DNA of 64,000 nucleotides, taken from NCBI RefSeq assembly GCF_014534655.1, contig NZ_JACVVD010000014.1, positions 62,001 to 126,000 of the forward strand, in the 5' to 3' direction. Both the position numbers and the translations under genes were made by a program. This DNA comes from Paenibacillus sedimenti (GTDB lineage Bacteria; Bacillota; Bacilli; Paenibacillales; NBRC-103111). Under the pieces are notes generated by a model. That model was not told the origin of the DNA, did no database searches, and saw nothing but the letters and a program-made list of their open reading frames with translations. The stretch's first letter is position 1. Every line of letters starts with the position of its first letter. Of this stretch, positions 9,283 through 16,722 are shown in pieces.

Positions 9283-9403
9283 GTTCGCTATCTTGTTGCT
9301 AATGAGCGACCAAATGTTGGAACGGATAGCGAATTGACAATGAATCATTTACCGTGTTAGCATAAAAACGATTTTGAAAGTTATTAAGGAGGGGAGTTTA
9401 TCC

Positions 9404-9427
9404 ATGCATTCCATTCGATTAAGATAA
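9404..9427 (+). CDS. Putative macrolide-sensing leader peptide MHSIRLR
   Basis: A seven-codon frame, ATG to TAA, reads MHSIRLR. AAGGAGG (9386-9392) lies 11 bases upstream. The Arg-Leu-Arg ending matches the +X+ type of nascent chain known to stall ribosomes in the presence of macrolides (the leader of ermD/ermK contains MRLR). It is followed at once by a terminator hairpin and then a mef-like efflux gene, the layout of transcriptional attenuation. The peptide is seen; the stalling role is inference. Confidence 0.6.
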   Translation: MHSIRLR

Positions 9428-9436
9428 GATGGCAAT

Positions 9437-9473
9437 AAAAAAGCAGCTTTTTCCATATTTTATGGGCTTTTTT
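9437..9473 (+). terminator. Attenuator terminator behind the leader peptide
   Basis: AAAAAAGC pairs with GCTTTTTT, enclosing a perfect inner stem CCATA-TTT-TATGG, and ends in Ts. It begins 10 bases after the leader stop codon, so a stalled ribosome on the leader could interfere with its folding. Confidence 0.65.
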
Positions 9474-9570
9474 GTTGTGCTTATTTTATGAAATGGGGTC
9501 GAACATGGATAGGTTAAGGAATAGCCTCTATAGCTATGCCTTTTATTTCTCTATGCCTTTTCATTGGTAT

Positions 9571-9655
9571 GCAGACCGAAGCCCGTACATGTGGACTTGA
9601 GGCCTGCATTTTTATTGCCTAAAAATCAATAAACAACCAATAAAAATGCGGGGAG
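9571..9655 (+). promoter_or_regulatory. Second leader structure at the mef ribosome binding site
   Basis: TGCAG (9570-9574) can pair with CTGCA (9604-9608), ahead of a T run. Alternatively GCATTTTTATTG (9606-9617) pairs perfectly with CAATAAAAATGC (9638-9649), which abuts the GGGGAG ribosome site of the mef-like gene. The two pairings share bases, so they exclude each other. Confidence 0.45.
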
Positions 9656-9664
9656 ATAAAAGAT

Positions 9665-10897
9665 ATGAACATTCAAAAGGTAAACTGGAAACGTAATTTT
9701 TTCGCAATATGGGCGGGGCAAGCTGTATCACTGATTACCAGCGCTATTCTTCAAATGGCGATTGTTTGGTATCTGACTGAAAAAACAGGCTCGGCTATGG
9801 TGCTTTCAATGGCTACACTGGTTGGATTTTTACCGCAGGCGCTTGGCGGGCCCATGATTGGTGTTTTGGTGGATCGTTGGAGCCGCAAAAAAGTAATGAT
9901 TATGGCTGATATCCTCGTTGCGGCAGCGGCGGCAGCTTTGGCCGTGGTTGCTTTTTATATGGAATTGCCTGTCTGGGTGATTATGATTGTACTGTTTATT
10001 CGCAGTATTGGTGCGGCTTTTCATTCCACCGCATTGAGTGCGACGACGCCTTTGTTAGTACCTGAGGAGCAGCTGGCGAAATGTGCCGGGTACAGTCAGT
10101 CCGTACAGTCGGCCAGCTATATTATTAGTCCGGCAGCCGCGGCGCTTCTATATTCAATTTGGGATCTGAACGCTGTTATAGCCCTCGATGTTTTGGGAGC
10201 GATAATGGCTTGCATCGCGGTCGCGATGGTTTCGATTCCGAAGCCGGAAGTTACGGAGTCCGTTGCGCAAAGTGGCTTTACAGAAGAACTGAAAGCAGGA
10301 TATGATGCGCTGAAACATCACAAAGGGTTAGTTGCTCTTCTTTGGATCGGAGGGTTATTCATTTTTGCTTTTATGCCCATCAATGCGTTATTTCCTCTCA
10401 TGACTATGGGGTATTTCGGAGGAACGATGAAGCAGGCATCCGTTGCGGAAGTTAGTTTTGCTGTCGGCATGTTGGCGGGCGGTTTACTGCTTGGCGCATG
10501 GGGAGGCTTTAAGAAACGATATCTGACTATTGTCACCTCCATTGTTGTAATGGGGTTTGCGCTATCCTTTGCGGGATTATTGCCTACAAGCGGGTTTATC
10601 GCTTTTGTGGTATGTTGCGCCGTTATGGGTTTTTCCGGGCCATTCTACAATGGTGTACAGATCTCACTATTCCAGGAAAAAATTAAACCGGAGTATTTGG
10701 GAAGAGTGTTTGGATTGTTTGGCAGTGTGATGGCTCTGGCTATGCCTCTGGGCGTGGTTATTTCCGGTGTTTTTGCGGATCAGATCGGCGTTAATCGATG
10801 GTTTATGCTATCCGGTCTCATGATGATCGGGATTGCGCTGCTTTGTCTGTTCATTCCGGCAATCAGACAACTGGATCACTCCCAACAGTCTGAGTAA
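9665..10897 (+). CDS. mef: Mef-type MFS macrolide efflux pump
   Basis: 410 residues, 12 transmembrane segments, DHA3-type MFS. Large parts read like Mef(A): FFAIWAGQAVSLITSAILQM near the start, then MELPVWVIMIVLFIRSIG, TPLLVPEEQLAKCAGYSQS and FQEKIKPEYLGRVFGL. Mef proteins export 14- and 15-membered macrolides, often with the ABC-F protein Msr(D); no msr gene follows here. GGGGAG sits 9 bases before ATG 9665. A 240-base leader with a short peptide and hairpins precedes it. It may be an intrinsic chromosomal Mef homologue; activity is not proven by sequence. Confidence 0.85.
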   Translation: MNIQKVNWKRNFFAIWAGQAVSLITSAILQMAIVWYLTEKTGSAMVLSMATLVGFLPQALGGPMIGVLVDRWSRKKVMIMADILVAAAAAALAVVAFYMELPVWVIMIVLFIRSIGAAFHSTALSATTPLLVPEEQLAKCAGYSQSVQSASYIISPAAAALLYSIWDLNAVIALDVLGAIMACIAVAMVSIPKPEVTESVAQSGFTEELKAGYDALKHHKGLVALLWIGGLFIFAFMPINALFPLMTMGYFGGTMKQASVAEVSFAVGMLAGGLLLGAWGGFKKRYLTIVTSIVVMGFALSFAGLLPTSGFIAFVVCCAVMGFSGPFYNGVQISLFQEKIKPEYLGRVFGLFGSVMALAMPLGVVISGVFADQIGVNRWFMLSGLMMIGIALLCLFIPAIRQLDHSQQSE

Positions 10898-10930
10898 TGA
10901 AGCATCACGCTCACCTTCATACAAAATAAG

Positions 10931-10953
10931 GACACCCGAAAGGGTGTCTTTTC
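10931..10953 (+). terminator. Terminator of the mef-like gene
   Basis: GACACCC-GAAA-GGGTGTC followed by TTTTC. Confidence 0.9.
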
Positions 10954-11072
10954 TAATACCGGTGCTTTTCTGTTTGAGGGTATGTTTTAATAAGAAAGCA
11001 CATATACTGAATTATGTGCATAGTGTACATCATGTGCATAATCAAGTAAAATGGAGGTGAGGAGGGGTGATT

Positions 11073-11489
11073 ATGCAAAATCTTCTTAACGCTACCGATG
11101 TAAGAGCAAATTTTGGTGGATTTATAGATACCATTGTGAGAGAGAAGCCTCAAGCCATCAAACGAAACAGAGATGTGATTATGGCATTCTCAAAACAGCA
11201 AATGAAGGAACTGCTGTCTGTATACGAATTGACATTCGAGTATGAGCAAGATGAGGATGGTCGTTATGTCGGATCAATCGAGCAAATTGATGATATTGTT
11301 GCAGACGCTGAGACACTTGAAGAACTCAGAAATGAATTAGCAAGGCACTTGGTGGAATATGCAATCGATTATGAGGCCAATTACTCTCGCTACTACAGTA
11401 CCCCAAATCGCCATAAGCACGCTCCATACGTTCTGCGTGTTCTATTGGAAGATGATTTTGAATCGGTGTCGCGAATGTTCCATGCCTAG
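11073..11489 (+). CDS. HicB-like antitoxin candidate with Phd/YefM-like N terminus
   Basis: 138 residues from ATG 11073, placed 6 bases after GAGGAGG; a GTG at 11067 is less well spaced. The N-terminal part (NATDVRANFGGFIDTIVREKPQAIKR) resembles the DNA-binding half of Phd/YefM antitoxins. The rest (FEYEQDEDGRYVGSIEQIDDIVADAETLEELRNELA) resembles the HicB partial-RNase-H fold. It overlaps the HicA-like gene by 8 bases, as antitoxin-toxin pairs do. The domain reading is from pattern only. Confidence 0.6.
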   Translation: MQNLLNATDVRANFGGFIDTIVREKPQAIKRNRDVIMAFSKQQMKELLSVYELTFEYEQDEDGRYVGSIEQIDDIVADAETLEELRNELARHLVEYAIDYEANYSRYYSTPNRHKHAPYVLRVLLEDDFESVSRMFHA

Positions 11490-11703
11490 TTGGAGTGATT
11501 TAGAGAGTTTTTTACGAAGAGATGGCTGGCTTATGGTGAGACAAAATGGTAGGGACAAGATTTATGAGAAAACTTTGCCTAATGGAGAGATTCTCAGGAC
11601 AGCAGTATCGAAGGGAACAGGCGAGATTGGCAAAGGATTGTTTAATCGGATTTTAAAACAACAGCTAAGAGTAGACAAAGAGTACTTCAACTCGAAGAAG
11701 TAG
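11482..11703 (+). CDS. HicA-like small protein lacking the canonical catalytic histidine
   Basis: 73 residues with the HicA layout: SWSDLESFLRRDGWLMVRQNG, then LPNGEILRTAVSKG and a final helix FNRILKQ. HicA toxins are mRNA interferases with a double-stranded-RNA-binding fold and a conserved histidine after the strand that here reads RQNGRDKIYEK. No histidine is present in the whole protein, so it is either inactive or uses another residue. ATG 11482 lies inside the end of the upstream gene. Its identity as a toxin is inference. Confidence 0.6.
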   Translation: MPSWSDLESFLRRDGWLMVRQNGRDKIYEKTLPNGEILRTAVSKGTGEIGKGLFNRILKQQLRVDKEYFNSKK

Positions 11704-11760
11704 GCCTATAATCGGGCGTAGTCTCTAATGTTCATAAAGCTTGGCAAAAGTTTGCAAACG

Positions 11761-11813
11761 GAAGCACCGTGCCAGCAGAAGTTTGTTTTCTGCTAGCATG
11801 TGTGCTTTTTTTT
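11761..11813 (+). terminator. Hairpin terminator before the RQC operon
   Basis: AGCAC (11763) pairs with GTGCT (11802) and AGCAGAA (11774) with TTCTGCT (11788), followed by eight Ts. It ends only 23 bases before the next start codon. TATAAT at 11707-11712 could start a transcript that must pass this hairpin, so it may terminate the HicBA-like pair or attenuate the following operon. Confidence 0.75.
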
Positions 11814-11836
11814 ATCGGCTATTAGGAGTGGATAAT

Positions 11837-12577
11837 GTGTATCCGAAAGTGGACTTTCCGAAGAAAGTAACAGAGAAATGGCTTAATCGGGCTTTTGCTC
11901 CGCTAAGCGATTTTTTGAACCGGGAGCGCCCGGAAGATGCTCGCAGCATTATGGCATATATGATGTTCATGTACAATGCGGATCAGCAATTTCATTATCG
12001 AAATTGCATCACAAGAGATTCAATTGTGCTCGACCAGTCGGGGAGTTTGGTTGCCTGCGGCGAGGAGGCGCTTCGCTATAATTTCGAAAATGAGGAAAGT
12101 ATCGTGGTGGATCGCCCGTCAAAAGAAGAACGATTTGTTCACCCGAATGTAACCGATTGGATGGAAAAGAGTCTTAATAAAAGGACTGAAGAGAAATACG
12201 GCGAGGAAGTATGCATTTTCCTTCAGGAGCTGTGGGGACCGATCGTGAACTTCGACTTTTGTAATCTGAAAACAGGCTATCCCATAAAATGGGCTCAAAT
12301 GCGCTACTGCTTATATCTGTATCCAACTGATTTCCCGACAAAAATCACGATCCTGTTTGTTGGAAATGAAATCGTGGAGAGAAGATGCAGCTACTCGCAA
12401 TATTCCGAATACGAGAAACTAGTGCGTAAACTAAGCTTTGAGGGCTGGCAAGTGATTACCGTTATTCGGGAGTTTCTTGACCGGGATCTCGACCAATTCC
12501 GGCTGTATTTATCTAAAACGATCAATTTGGCAGAGCCTAGAGATTACGGAGATGGTCATGATATAATGTATATTTGA
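11837..12577 (+). CDS. Unrecognised protein, first gene of the RQC operon
   Basis: I place the start at GTG 11837, 8 bases after AGGAG; the frame is open further upstream but only through the terminator. The 246-residue soluble product has no signal peptide. I do not recognise the family. The C-terminal third (ILFVGNEIVERRCSYSQYSEY, then FEGWQVITVIREFLDRD) has the strand-helix-strand look seen at the end of some DUF559/Vsr-like nuclease folds, but I cannot see a full catalytic motif. The 28-base gap to the next gene suggests one operon. Confidence 0.6.
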   Translation: MYPKVDFPKKVTEKWLNRAFAPLSDFLNRERPEDARSIMAYMMFMYNADQQFHYRNCITRDSIVLDQSGSLVACGEEALRYNFENEESIVVDRPSKEERFVHPNVTDWMEKSLNKRTEEKYGEEVCIFLQELWGPIVNFDFCNLKTGYPIKWAQMRYCLYLYPTDFPTKITILFVGNEIVERRCSYSQYSEYEKLVRKLSFEGWQVITVIREFLDRDLDQFRLYLSKTINLAEPRDYGDGHDIMYI

Positions 12578-12605
12578 AATAATTGATAGCGGAGCTGACT
12601 ATTCA

Positions 12606-13355
12606 ATGAGATTCAGGAACATGCCATTACCGGAGGACGAATTGCGGGTTATTCTGCGGGCTGCCGATGATATCATTGCCGAAGGCGGACGGACGCTTCT
12701 TGCAAAAATCTTAAAAGGCTCGAAAGATCGGAAGTTGTTGGACCTTGGTTTGGAACGAAACCCCTCGTACGGATTCTATAGGGACCTCACTTTGGAGCAG
12801 ATCATGGCTAAGGTGGATCATATGATTCGCACCGGTTTTTTGGAGATCGAGAAACAGGGCAAGCTGCCCATGATTGTTTTCTCCTCACGCGGATGGGCGA
12901 TTGAAAGAGAAAGACGTGCCGAAGAATTTTTGCAAGAATGGGATCGCGGGATGGAAAACAACATCATTCCGATTAGCATGGAATATTTGAAGGAGCGTAA
13001 CCGGGGCATGATTTTCTTGTTCCTGTATAAAATTTTATGCTCTGGAAATAAAAAGTACATTCCCTATTTGACTCTATGGGAACGTATCGATTTCAAAAAT
13101 GTCCGTGCTGAGATTCGCAATGTGATCGAAGCGCTGAAACAACGTGGTCAATTAGAGGATCCGGATTGGGAGCAGTTAAAACGTGAACGGGCCAAGACGT
13201 TACTCATCCGCTCGCGTGATCCGATTATTATGGTGTGCCGGAAATGCGATAATCCATTTATATTTGATGAAACGAACCCAGATTACTACACGGCTGAAGG
13301 TTTAAAGTTTCCGGAACTGTGCCCGCGCTGCTCGATAAACGGCCAATCAGCATGA
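12606..13355 (+). CDS. RQC-like (RQC-minor type) DNA-binding protein with zinc ribbon
   Basis: 249 residues. The first 110 resemble the stand-alone RQC winged-helix proteins annotated as RQC-minor-1: PLPEDELRVILRAADDIIAEGGRTLLAKILKGS, split across residues 7-40, then a YGFYRDLTLEQIMAKVDHMI segment and IVFSSRGWAIERE. In RecQ helicases the RQC domain grips forked DNA; here no helicase core is present. The C terminus has a four-cysteine ribbon, CRKC about 25 residues before CPRC. Its stop overlaps the next start (ATGA). Function unknown; the family assignment is from memory of its pattern. Confidence 0.65.
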   Translation: MRFRNMPLPEDELRVILRAADDIIAEGGRTLLAKILKGSKDRKLLDLGLERNPSYGFYRDLTLEQIMAKVDHMIRTGFLEIEKQGKLPMIVFSSRGWAIERERRAEEFLQEWDRGMENNIIPISMEYLKERNRGMIFLFLYKILCSGNKKYIPYLTLWERIDFKNVRAEIRNVIEALKQRGQLEDPDWEQLKRERAKTLLIRSRDPIIMVCRKCDNPFIFDETNPDYYTAEGLKFPELCPRCSINGQSA

Positions 13356-13750
13356 ATAGACAAGAGCTGCGCACAAAAGTACGCAACACGGTACACCGAT
13401 TGGTTCACGAAAAAGGATATGCTAGTTCAATCGATTTGTTTGTCCAAATGGAAAAGATCTCTCCCAAGCTTGTGGAGGAGTGGCGCTTTGGTCGGGTCCC
13501 CTATTTGGAAAGAGTTCTTCAAGGCAATCTGGGGCAGCTTAACTATATTATGGCCAAGTTTAAGGAAACGGCAAAAGAGATGGGCTTGACACCATCTAAT
13601 ACAGCTTATATGAGGTGGGGCAAAGGGCCGAAGCAACCGCTGCGCTTTTCGAAATCCGGCGACGCTAATGTCGAACGTCATTATTCCACTCACTTCGTTG
13701 CGAACAAAAATAAGGATTCTTTGGCGTCCCAACCTCTAGGTGAGGCGTAA
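13352..13750 (+). CDS. Conserved unknown protein, third gene of the RQC operon
   Basis: 132 residues, translationally coupled to the RQC-like gene by ATGA. Basic and soluble, with a conserved-looking core: GRVPYLERVLQGNLGQLNYI, then SNTAYMRWGKGPKQPLRFSK and a YSTHF motif. I do not recognise a named family. The coupling implies it works with the RQC-like protein. A strong terminator follows. Confidence 0.65.
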   Translation: MNRQELRTKVRNTVHRLVHEKGYASSIDLFVQMEKISPKLVEEWRFGRVPYLERVLQGNLGQLNYIMAKFKETAKEMGLTPSNTAYMRWGKGPKQPLRFSKSGDANVERHYSTHFVANKNKDSLASQPLGEA

Positions 13751-13787
13751 ACTATAGCATAAGCGTGTACAACCTTCCCAAACAGCC

Positions 13788-13815
13788 AAAAGCACCCATT
13801 CGGGTGCTTTTTTTG
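13788..13815 (+). terminator. Terminator of the RQC operon
   Basis: AGCACCC-ATT-CGGGTGCT with a seven-base T run; an A run on the other side could serve the facing histidine kinase gene too. Confidence 0.88.
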
Positions 13816-13875
13816 TACCAGGAGGTACAGGAGAAGAACCCTGTCGCGCGAACCGCTGCATAAGTGGACAGTAGG

Positions 13876-15144
13876 TCAAGAGTAAAGCGGTAGCTCAACG
13901 TAGAAAGATACCTTCTGATCCTTGATGTTTTTCGCATAAATGTTTCCTTTATGCTGATCGATAATAGCTTTAGCGATCGCCAAACCGAGGCCATAGCCCC
14001 CTTGGCTGCGGGCTCGAGATGGATCCGTTCGGTAGAATCGATCGAAAATTCGTTCCAGATGCTCTTCAGAAATCCCTTCTCCCGTATTGGTTACCTTCAG
14101 AATGATATTCTTGTGGCGCTTTTTCAATGTAATATCCACAGATCCGTTAGGATTCGTATATTTCAATGCATTGTCCAGCAGGATCATAACCACTTGTTTG
14201 AACTGCTCGACGCTGCCGCGGGCTGTCAATTCGGGTTCGATCTCGTAAGAGAGATGAATATTGCGCTCAAAAATGACGGCTTCCATCGTAAGAACAATCT
14301 GTTCCACAGCATCGCTTACCTTAAAAGGCGCAAACATCACACCTTGATTTGTTTGATCCATTTGCGCCAAATAAAGCAAGTCATTCGTAAGTTTTGCCAT
14401 TCGTTCGGATTCCGATTTGATAAAGGTGAGCCATTTGGATTGATTCGCAATGGTATCATTAGCATTGGCCAGCAGGACATCAACGTTGGTGTTAATTACG
14501 GTAAGAGGGGTCTTAAGCTCATGCGAAGCGTCGGCAATGAATTGCTTTTGCTTATCGAATGCCTCTTGTACCGGCTCTATGGAGCGATTGGCAAAAAATC
14601 GGCTGATGAAGTAGATGATAAAGAGCATGATGGATGCTACAAGAAGAAAAGCATATATTAAGTTAACCAAAAAGGTTTGTTGAGAAGTGATGTCGAGAAA
14701 CAATATGACATAGCCATCAGGTGTTGTCTTTATCGTATAAGCCCAACGGTTGCCATCCAGCTTGAACTTGCCCTGTTGCTTGTTACTGGATATGGCTTCG
14801 GTTGCGGCCTCGTTGTAGAACTCAATTGTCATTTCATAACGGGAAGAAACAGATTTGACTGTTGCTTGCTTATCCGTAACGAGAGAAAAGGAAATGGAGC
14901 GTCCAATAGGCGGATTTCTGTCGGCGTTCGACTCAGGCTGGGATAGGTTGGGATTCCCTCTCGACGGACTAGTTTTCCCTGCACCCTTGCGTATGAAATC
15001 GGATTCCCGTTGCAGTTCCATATCGATGTCGCGGCTGATGTTTTGATACATAATGATATAAATGCAAGCGAATGCGATGAGCAACATGACCGAGATGGTG
15101 ACCATGTTCAGCATGAGAAATTTATTTCGAAGCTTACGAAACAC
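13876..15144 (-). CDS. Sensor histidine kinase
   Basis: 422 residues from a GTG start that overlaps the response regulator stop by one base. Transmembrane helix at about 10-33, an extracytoplasmic sensor of about 125 residues, a second helix at about 162-182, HisKA with the phospho-acceptor in FIADASHELKTPLTV, then HATPase boxes LLDNALKYTNPNG and GYGLGLAIAKAI. It autophosphorylates in response to an envelope signal and passes the phosphate to the regulator at 15144-15821. No HAMP domain is obvious. The divergent polyphosphate operon is its probable target. Confidence 0.92.
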   Translation of the reverse strand: MFRKLRNKFLMLNMVTISVMLLIAFACIYIIMYQNISRDIDMELQRESDFIRKGAGKTSPSRGNPNLSQPESNADRNPPIGRSISFSLVTDKQATVKSVSSRYEMTIEFYNEAATEAISSNKQQGKFKLDGNRWAYTIKTTPDGYVILFLDITSQQTFLVNLIYAFLLVASIMLFIIYFISRFFANRSIEPVQEAFDKQKQFIADASHELKTPLTVINTNVDVLLANANDTIANQSKWLTFIKSESERMAKLTNDLLYLAQMDQTNQGVMFAPFKVSDAVEQIVLTMEAVIFERNIHLSYEIEPELTARGSVEQFKQVVMILLDNALKYTNPNGSVDITLKKRHKNIILKVTNTGEGISEEHLERIFDRFYRTDPSRARSQGGYGLGLAIAKAIIDQHKGNIYAKNIKDQKVSFYVELPLYS

Positions 15145-15821
15145 TACGCCTTCACCTCCAATACATATCCAACGCCTCGAATCGTATTGATCCCTACCGC
15201 GGAATTCAAGTGAACAAGCTTTTTCCTCAAGAAGGAAACGTAAACCTCCACGTTATTATGCTCAGCCTCAGAATCAAAACCCCATATCTTCTCAATAATC
15301 ATTTCTTTAGGCGTAACAGCCTGTTTCCTCATGATTAAAAGCTGCAGCAGCTCACTTTCTTTCAAGATGAGTTTGATTTCCTTGCCGTGGCATGACAGCT
15401 TTAATGTCGCCGTATTTAATTCGATATCTCCATATTGTATCGTGTGATCCGGCATCACTTCGCCCTTACGCCGAAGCGCGGCGCGTATGCGGGCGAGCAA
15501 TTCCTCCGTAACGAACGGCTTGGCTATATAGTCGTCAGCCCCGTAGTCGAGACCCGAAACCTTGTCCGAGGTCTCTCCCCTGGCAGTAAGAAGGATCACC
15601 GGTGTTGATATGCCTTCTTTGCGAATCGTCTGCAAGAGTGCAAGACCGCTTATGCCGGGAAGCATAATATCCAGCAGCAGCAAATCATAAATGCCGCTTC
15701 GCGCATAGTCCAAGCCGGAACTGCCGTCATGGACCACATCCACGAAATAATGATGCTTTTGCAGGATCTGAGCAAGAGCTTCTGCTAGATGAGCTTCATC
15801 TTCGACGATGAGAATTCTCAT
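15144..15821 (-). CDS. OmpR/PhoB-family response regulator
   Basis: 225 residues: receiver domain with the phosphorylated Asp in DLLLLDIMLPG (about 51) and Lys in DYIAKPF (about 101), then an OmpR-type winged helix ending NTIRGVGYVLEVKA. It is followed by its kinase. Upstream, TATAAT on the minus strand (15866-15871) is preceded by two 11-bp-spaced repeats, so it probably controls its own promoter. Confidence 0.93.
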   Translation of the reverse strand: MRILIVEDEAHLAEALAQILQKHHYFVDVVHDGSSGLDYARSGIYDLLLLDIMLPGISGLALLQTIRKEGISTPVILLTARGETSDKVSGLDYGADDYIAKPFVTEELLARIRAALRRKGEVMPDHTIQYGDIELNTATLKLSCHGKEIKLILKESELLQLLIMRKQAVTPKEMIIEKIWGFDSEAEHNNVEVYVSFLRKKLVHLNSAVGINTIRGVGYVLEVKA

Positions 15822-15865
15822 AGTTATCTTCCTTTCGGGCTTGGAGCCTGGTCAAGTTTAGGATC

Positions 15866-15939
15866 ATTATAGCACTTCAAACCTTTAGGAAACCTTAAAC
15901 GCAGCATTTAAGGTTCGTTAAAGGTTCGCGTCCTAAGAT
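15866..15939. promoter_or_regulatory. Divergent promoters with two outward pairs of 11-bp-spaced repeats
   Basis: Toward the regulator: minus-strand repeats AAGGTTT at two sites 11 bp apart (plus-strand ACCTT at 15881 and 15892), followed by TATAAT (15866-15871). Toward the VTC operon: AGGTTCG at 15911-15917 and again at 15922-15928, 11 bp apart, followed by TAAGAT (15934-15939). An 11-bp period is the normal spacing of OmpR/PhoP-family half sites, so this is a symmetric two-promoter operator. Confidence 0.72.
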
Positions 15940-15978
15940 AGAGCCATCCAAGAGATAAGACAGGAAGGAGCAACTAAA

Positions 15979-16722
15979 ATGGCCATTGAGGTTTTCAATC
16001 GATACGAAAACAAGTATCTGCTTAACGATACTGGCTTTCACACGATTCACGATAAGCTGCTTGCATATATGGAGCTTGATGAATATAACCGGAAGCATAC
16101 GTTTTACTCCATCAGTAATATTTACTTCGATTCGAAGGACCATGCCTTGATTCGGCATTCCCTGTCGAAGCCCAAATATAAAGAGAAGCTTCGGCTTCGA
16201 GCATACGGCGTTCCTGAGCCGGGATCCAAAGTGTATCTGGAGCTTAAGAAGAAGGTTCATGGGCTCGTGAATAAACGAAGAACCGCTCTTCGGACGAACG
16301 AAGCTTATGAATTTGTCCGTACAGGAGTAAAGCCAAATTTCGCAAGCTATATGAATAAGCAAGTGCTAGGCGAAATTGAGTACTTCTTGCAGCGCTATAC
16401 GTTGGAGCCGAAGGTGTACCTGGCTTACGACCGAATTGCGATGTTTTGCAAAGAAAGCCGGGATCTGCGAATTACGTTCGACCGAAATATCCGATCCCGA
16501 CGATACGACCTGCTGCTGGAGAGCGGCGATCATGGCGAGCAGCTGTTGGGAGAAGGACAGTGGCTCATGGAGGTAAAAGCGGAGAAGACCATCCCGGTCT
16601 GGCTCGCACGGCTATTATCTGAACATAGCATGTTTCGGACGAGCTTCTCCAAATATGGCAATGAATATATGAAAATGAGGATGCAGCATCAACAACTGAA
16701 GGGAGTAAGCGCATATGCTTGA
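15979..16722 (+). CDS. VTC-domain polyphosphate polymerase-like protein
   Basis: 247 residues of the VTC/CYTH-type tunnel fold. Basic and acidic strand motifs expected of the active tunnel are visible: NRYENKYLL at the start, KEKLRLRAYG, YLELKKKV, KRRTAL, LAYDRIAMF, RITFDRNI and LMEVKAEKTIPVW. The eukaryotic relative Vtc4 makes polyphosphate from ATP; bacterial substrates are unproven. GAAGGAG precedes ATG 15979. It overlaps the DUF4956 gene by 8 bases, a pairing seen widely in Bacillota. Confidence 0.85.
   Translation: MAIEVFNRYENKYLLNDTGFHTIHDKLLAYMELDEYNRKHTFYSISNIYFDSKDHALIRHSLSKPKYKEKLRLRAYGVPEPGSKVYLELKKKVHGLVNKRRTALRTNEAYEFVRTGVKPNFASYMNKQVLGEIEYFLQRYTLEPKVYLAYDRIAMFCKESRDLRITFDRNIRSRRYDLLLESGDHGEQLLGEGQWLMEVKAEKTIPVWLARLLSEHSMFRTSFSKYGNEYMKMRMQHQQLKGVSAYA

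Noticed and set aside
9507..9602. 31-codon frame MDRLRNSLYSYAFYF... in the mef leader as the leader peptide
   Set aside because: No ribosome site precedes it, whereas MHSIRLR has one and is followed directly by the terminator.
14677..14946. Plus-strand frames inside the histidine kinase gene
   Set aside because: Antisense shadows of a gene with clear kinase motifs.
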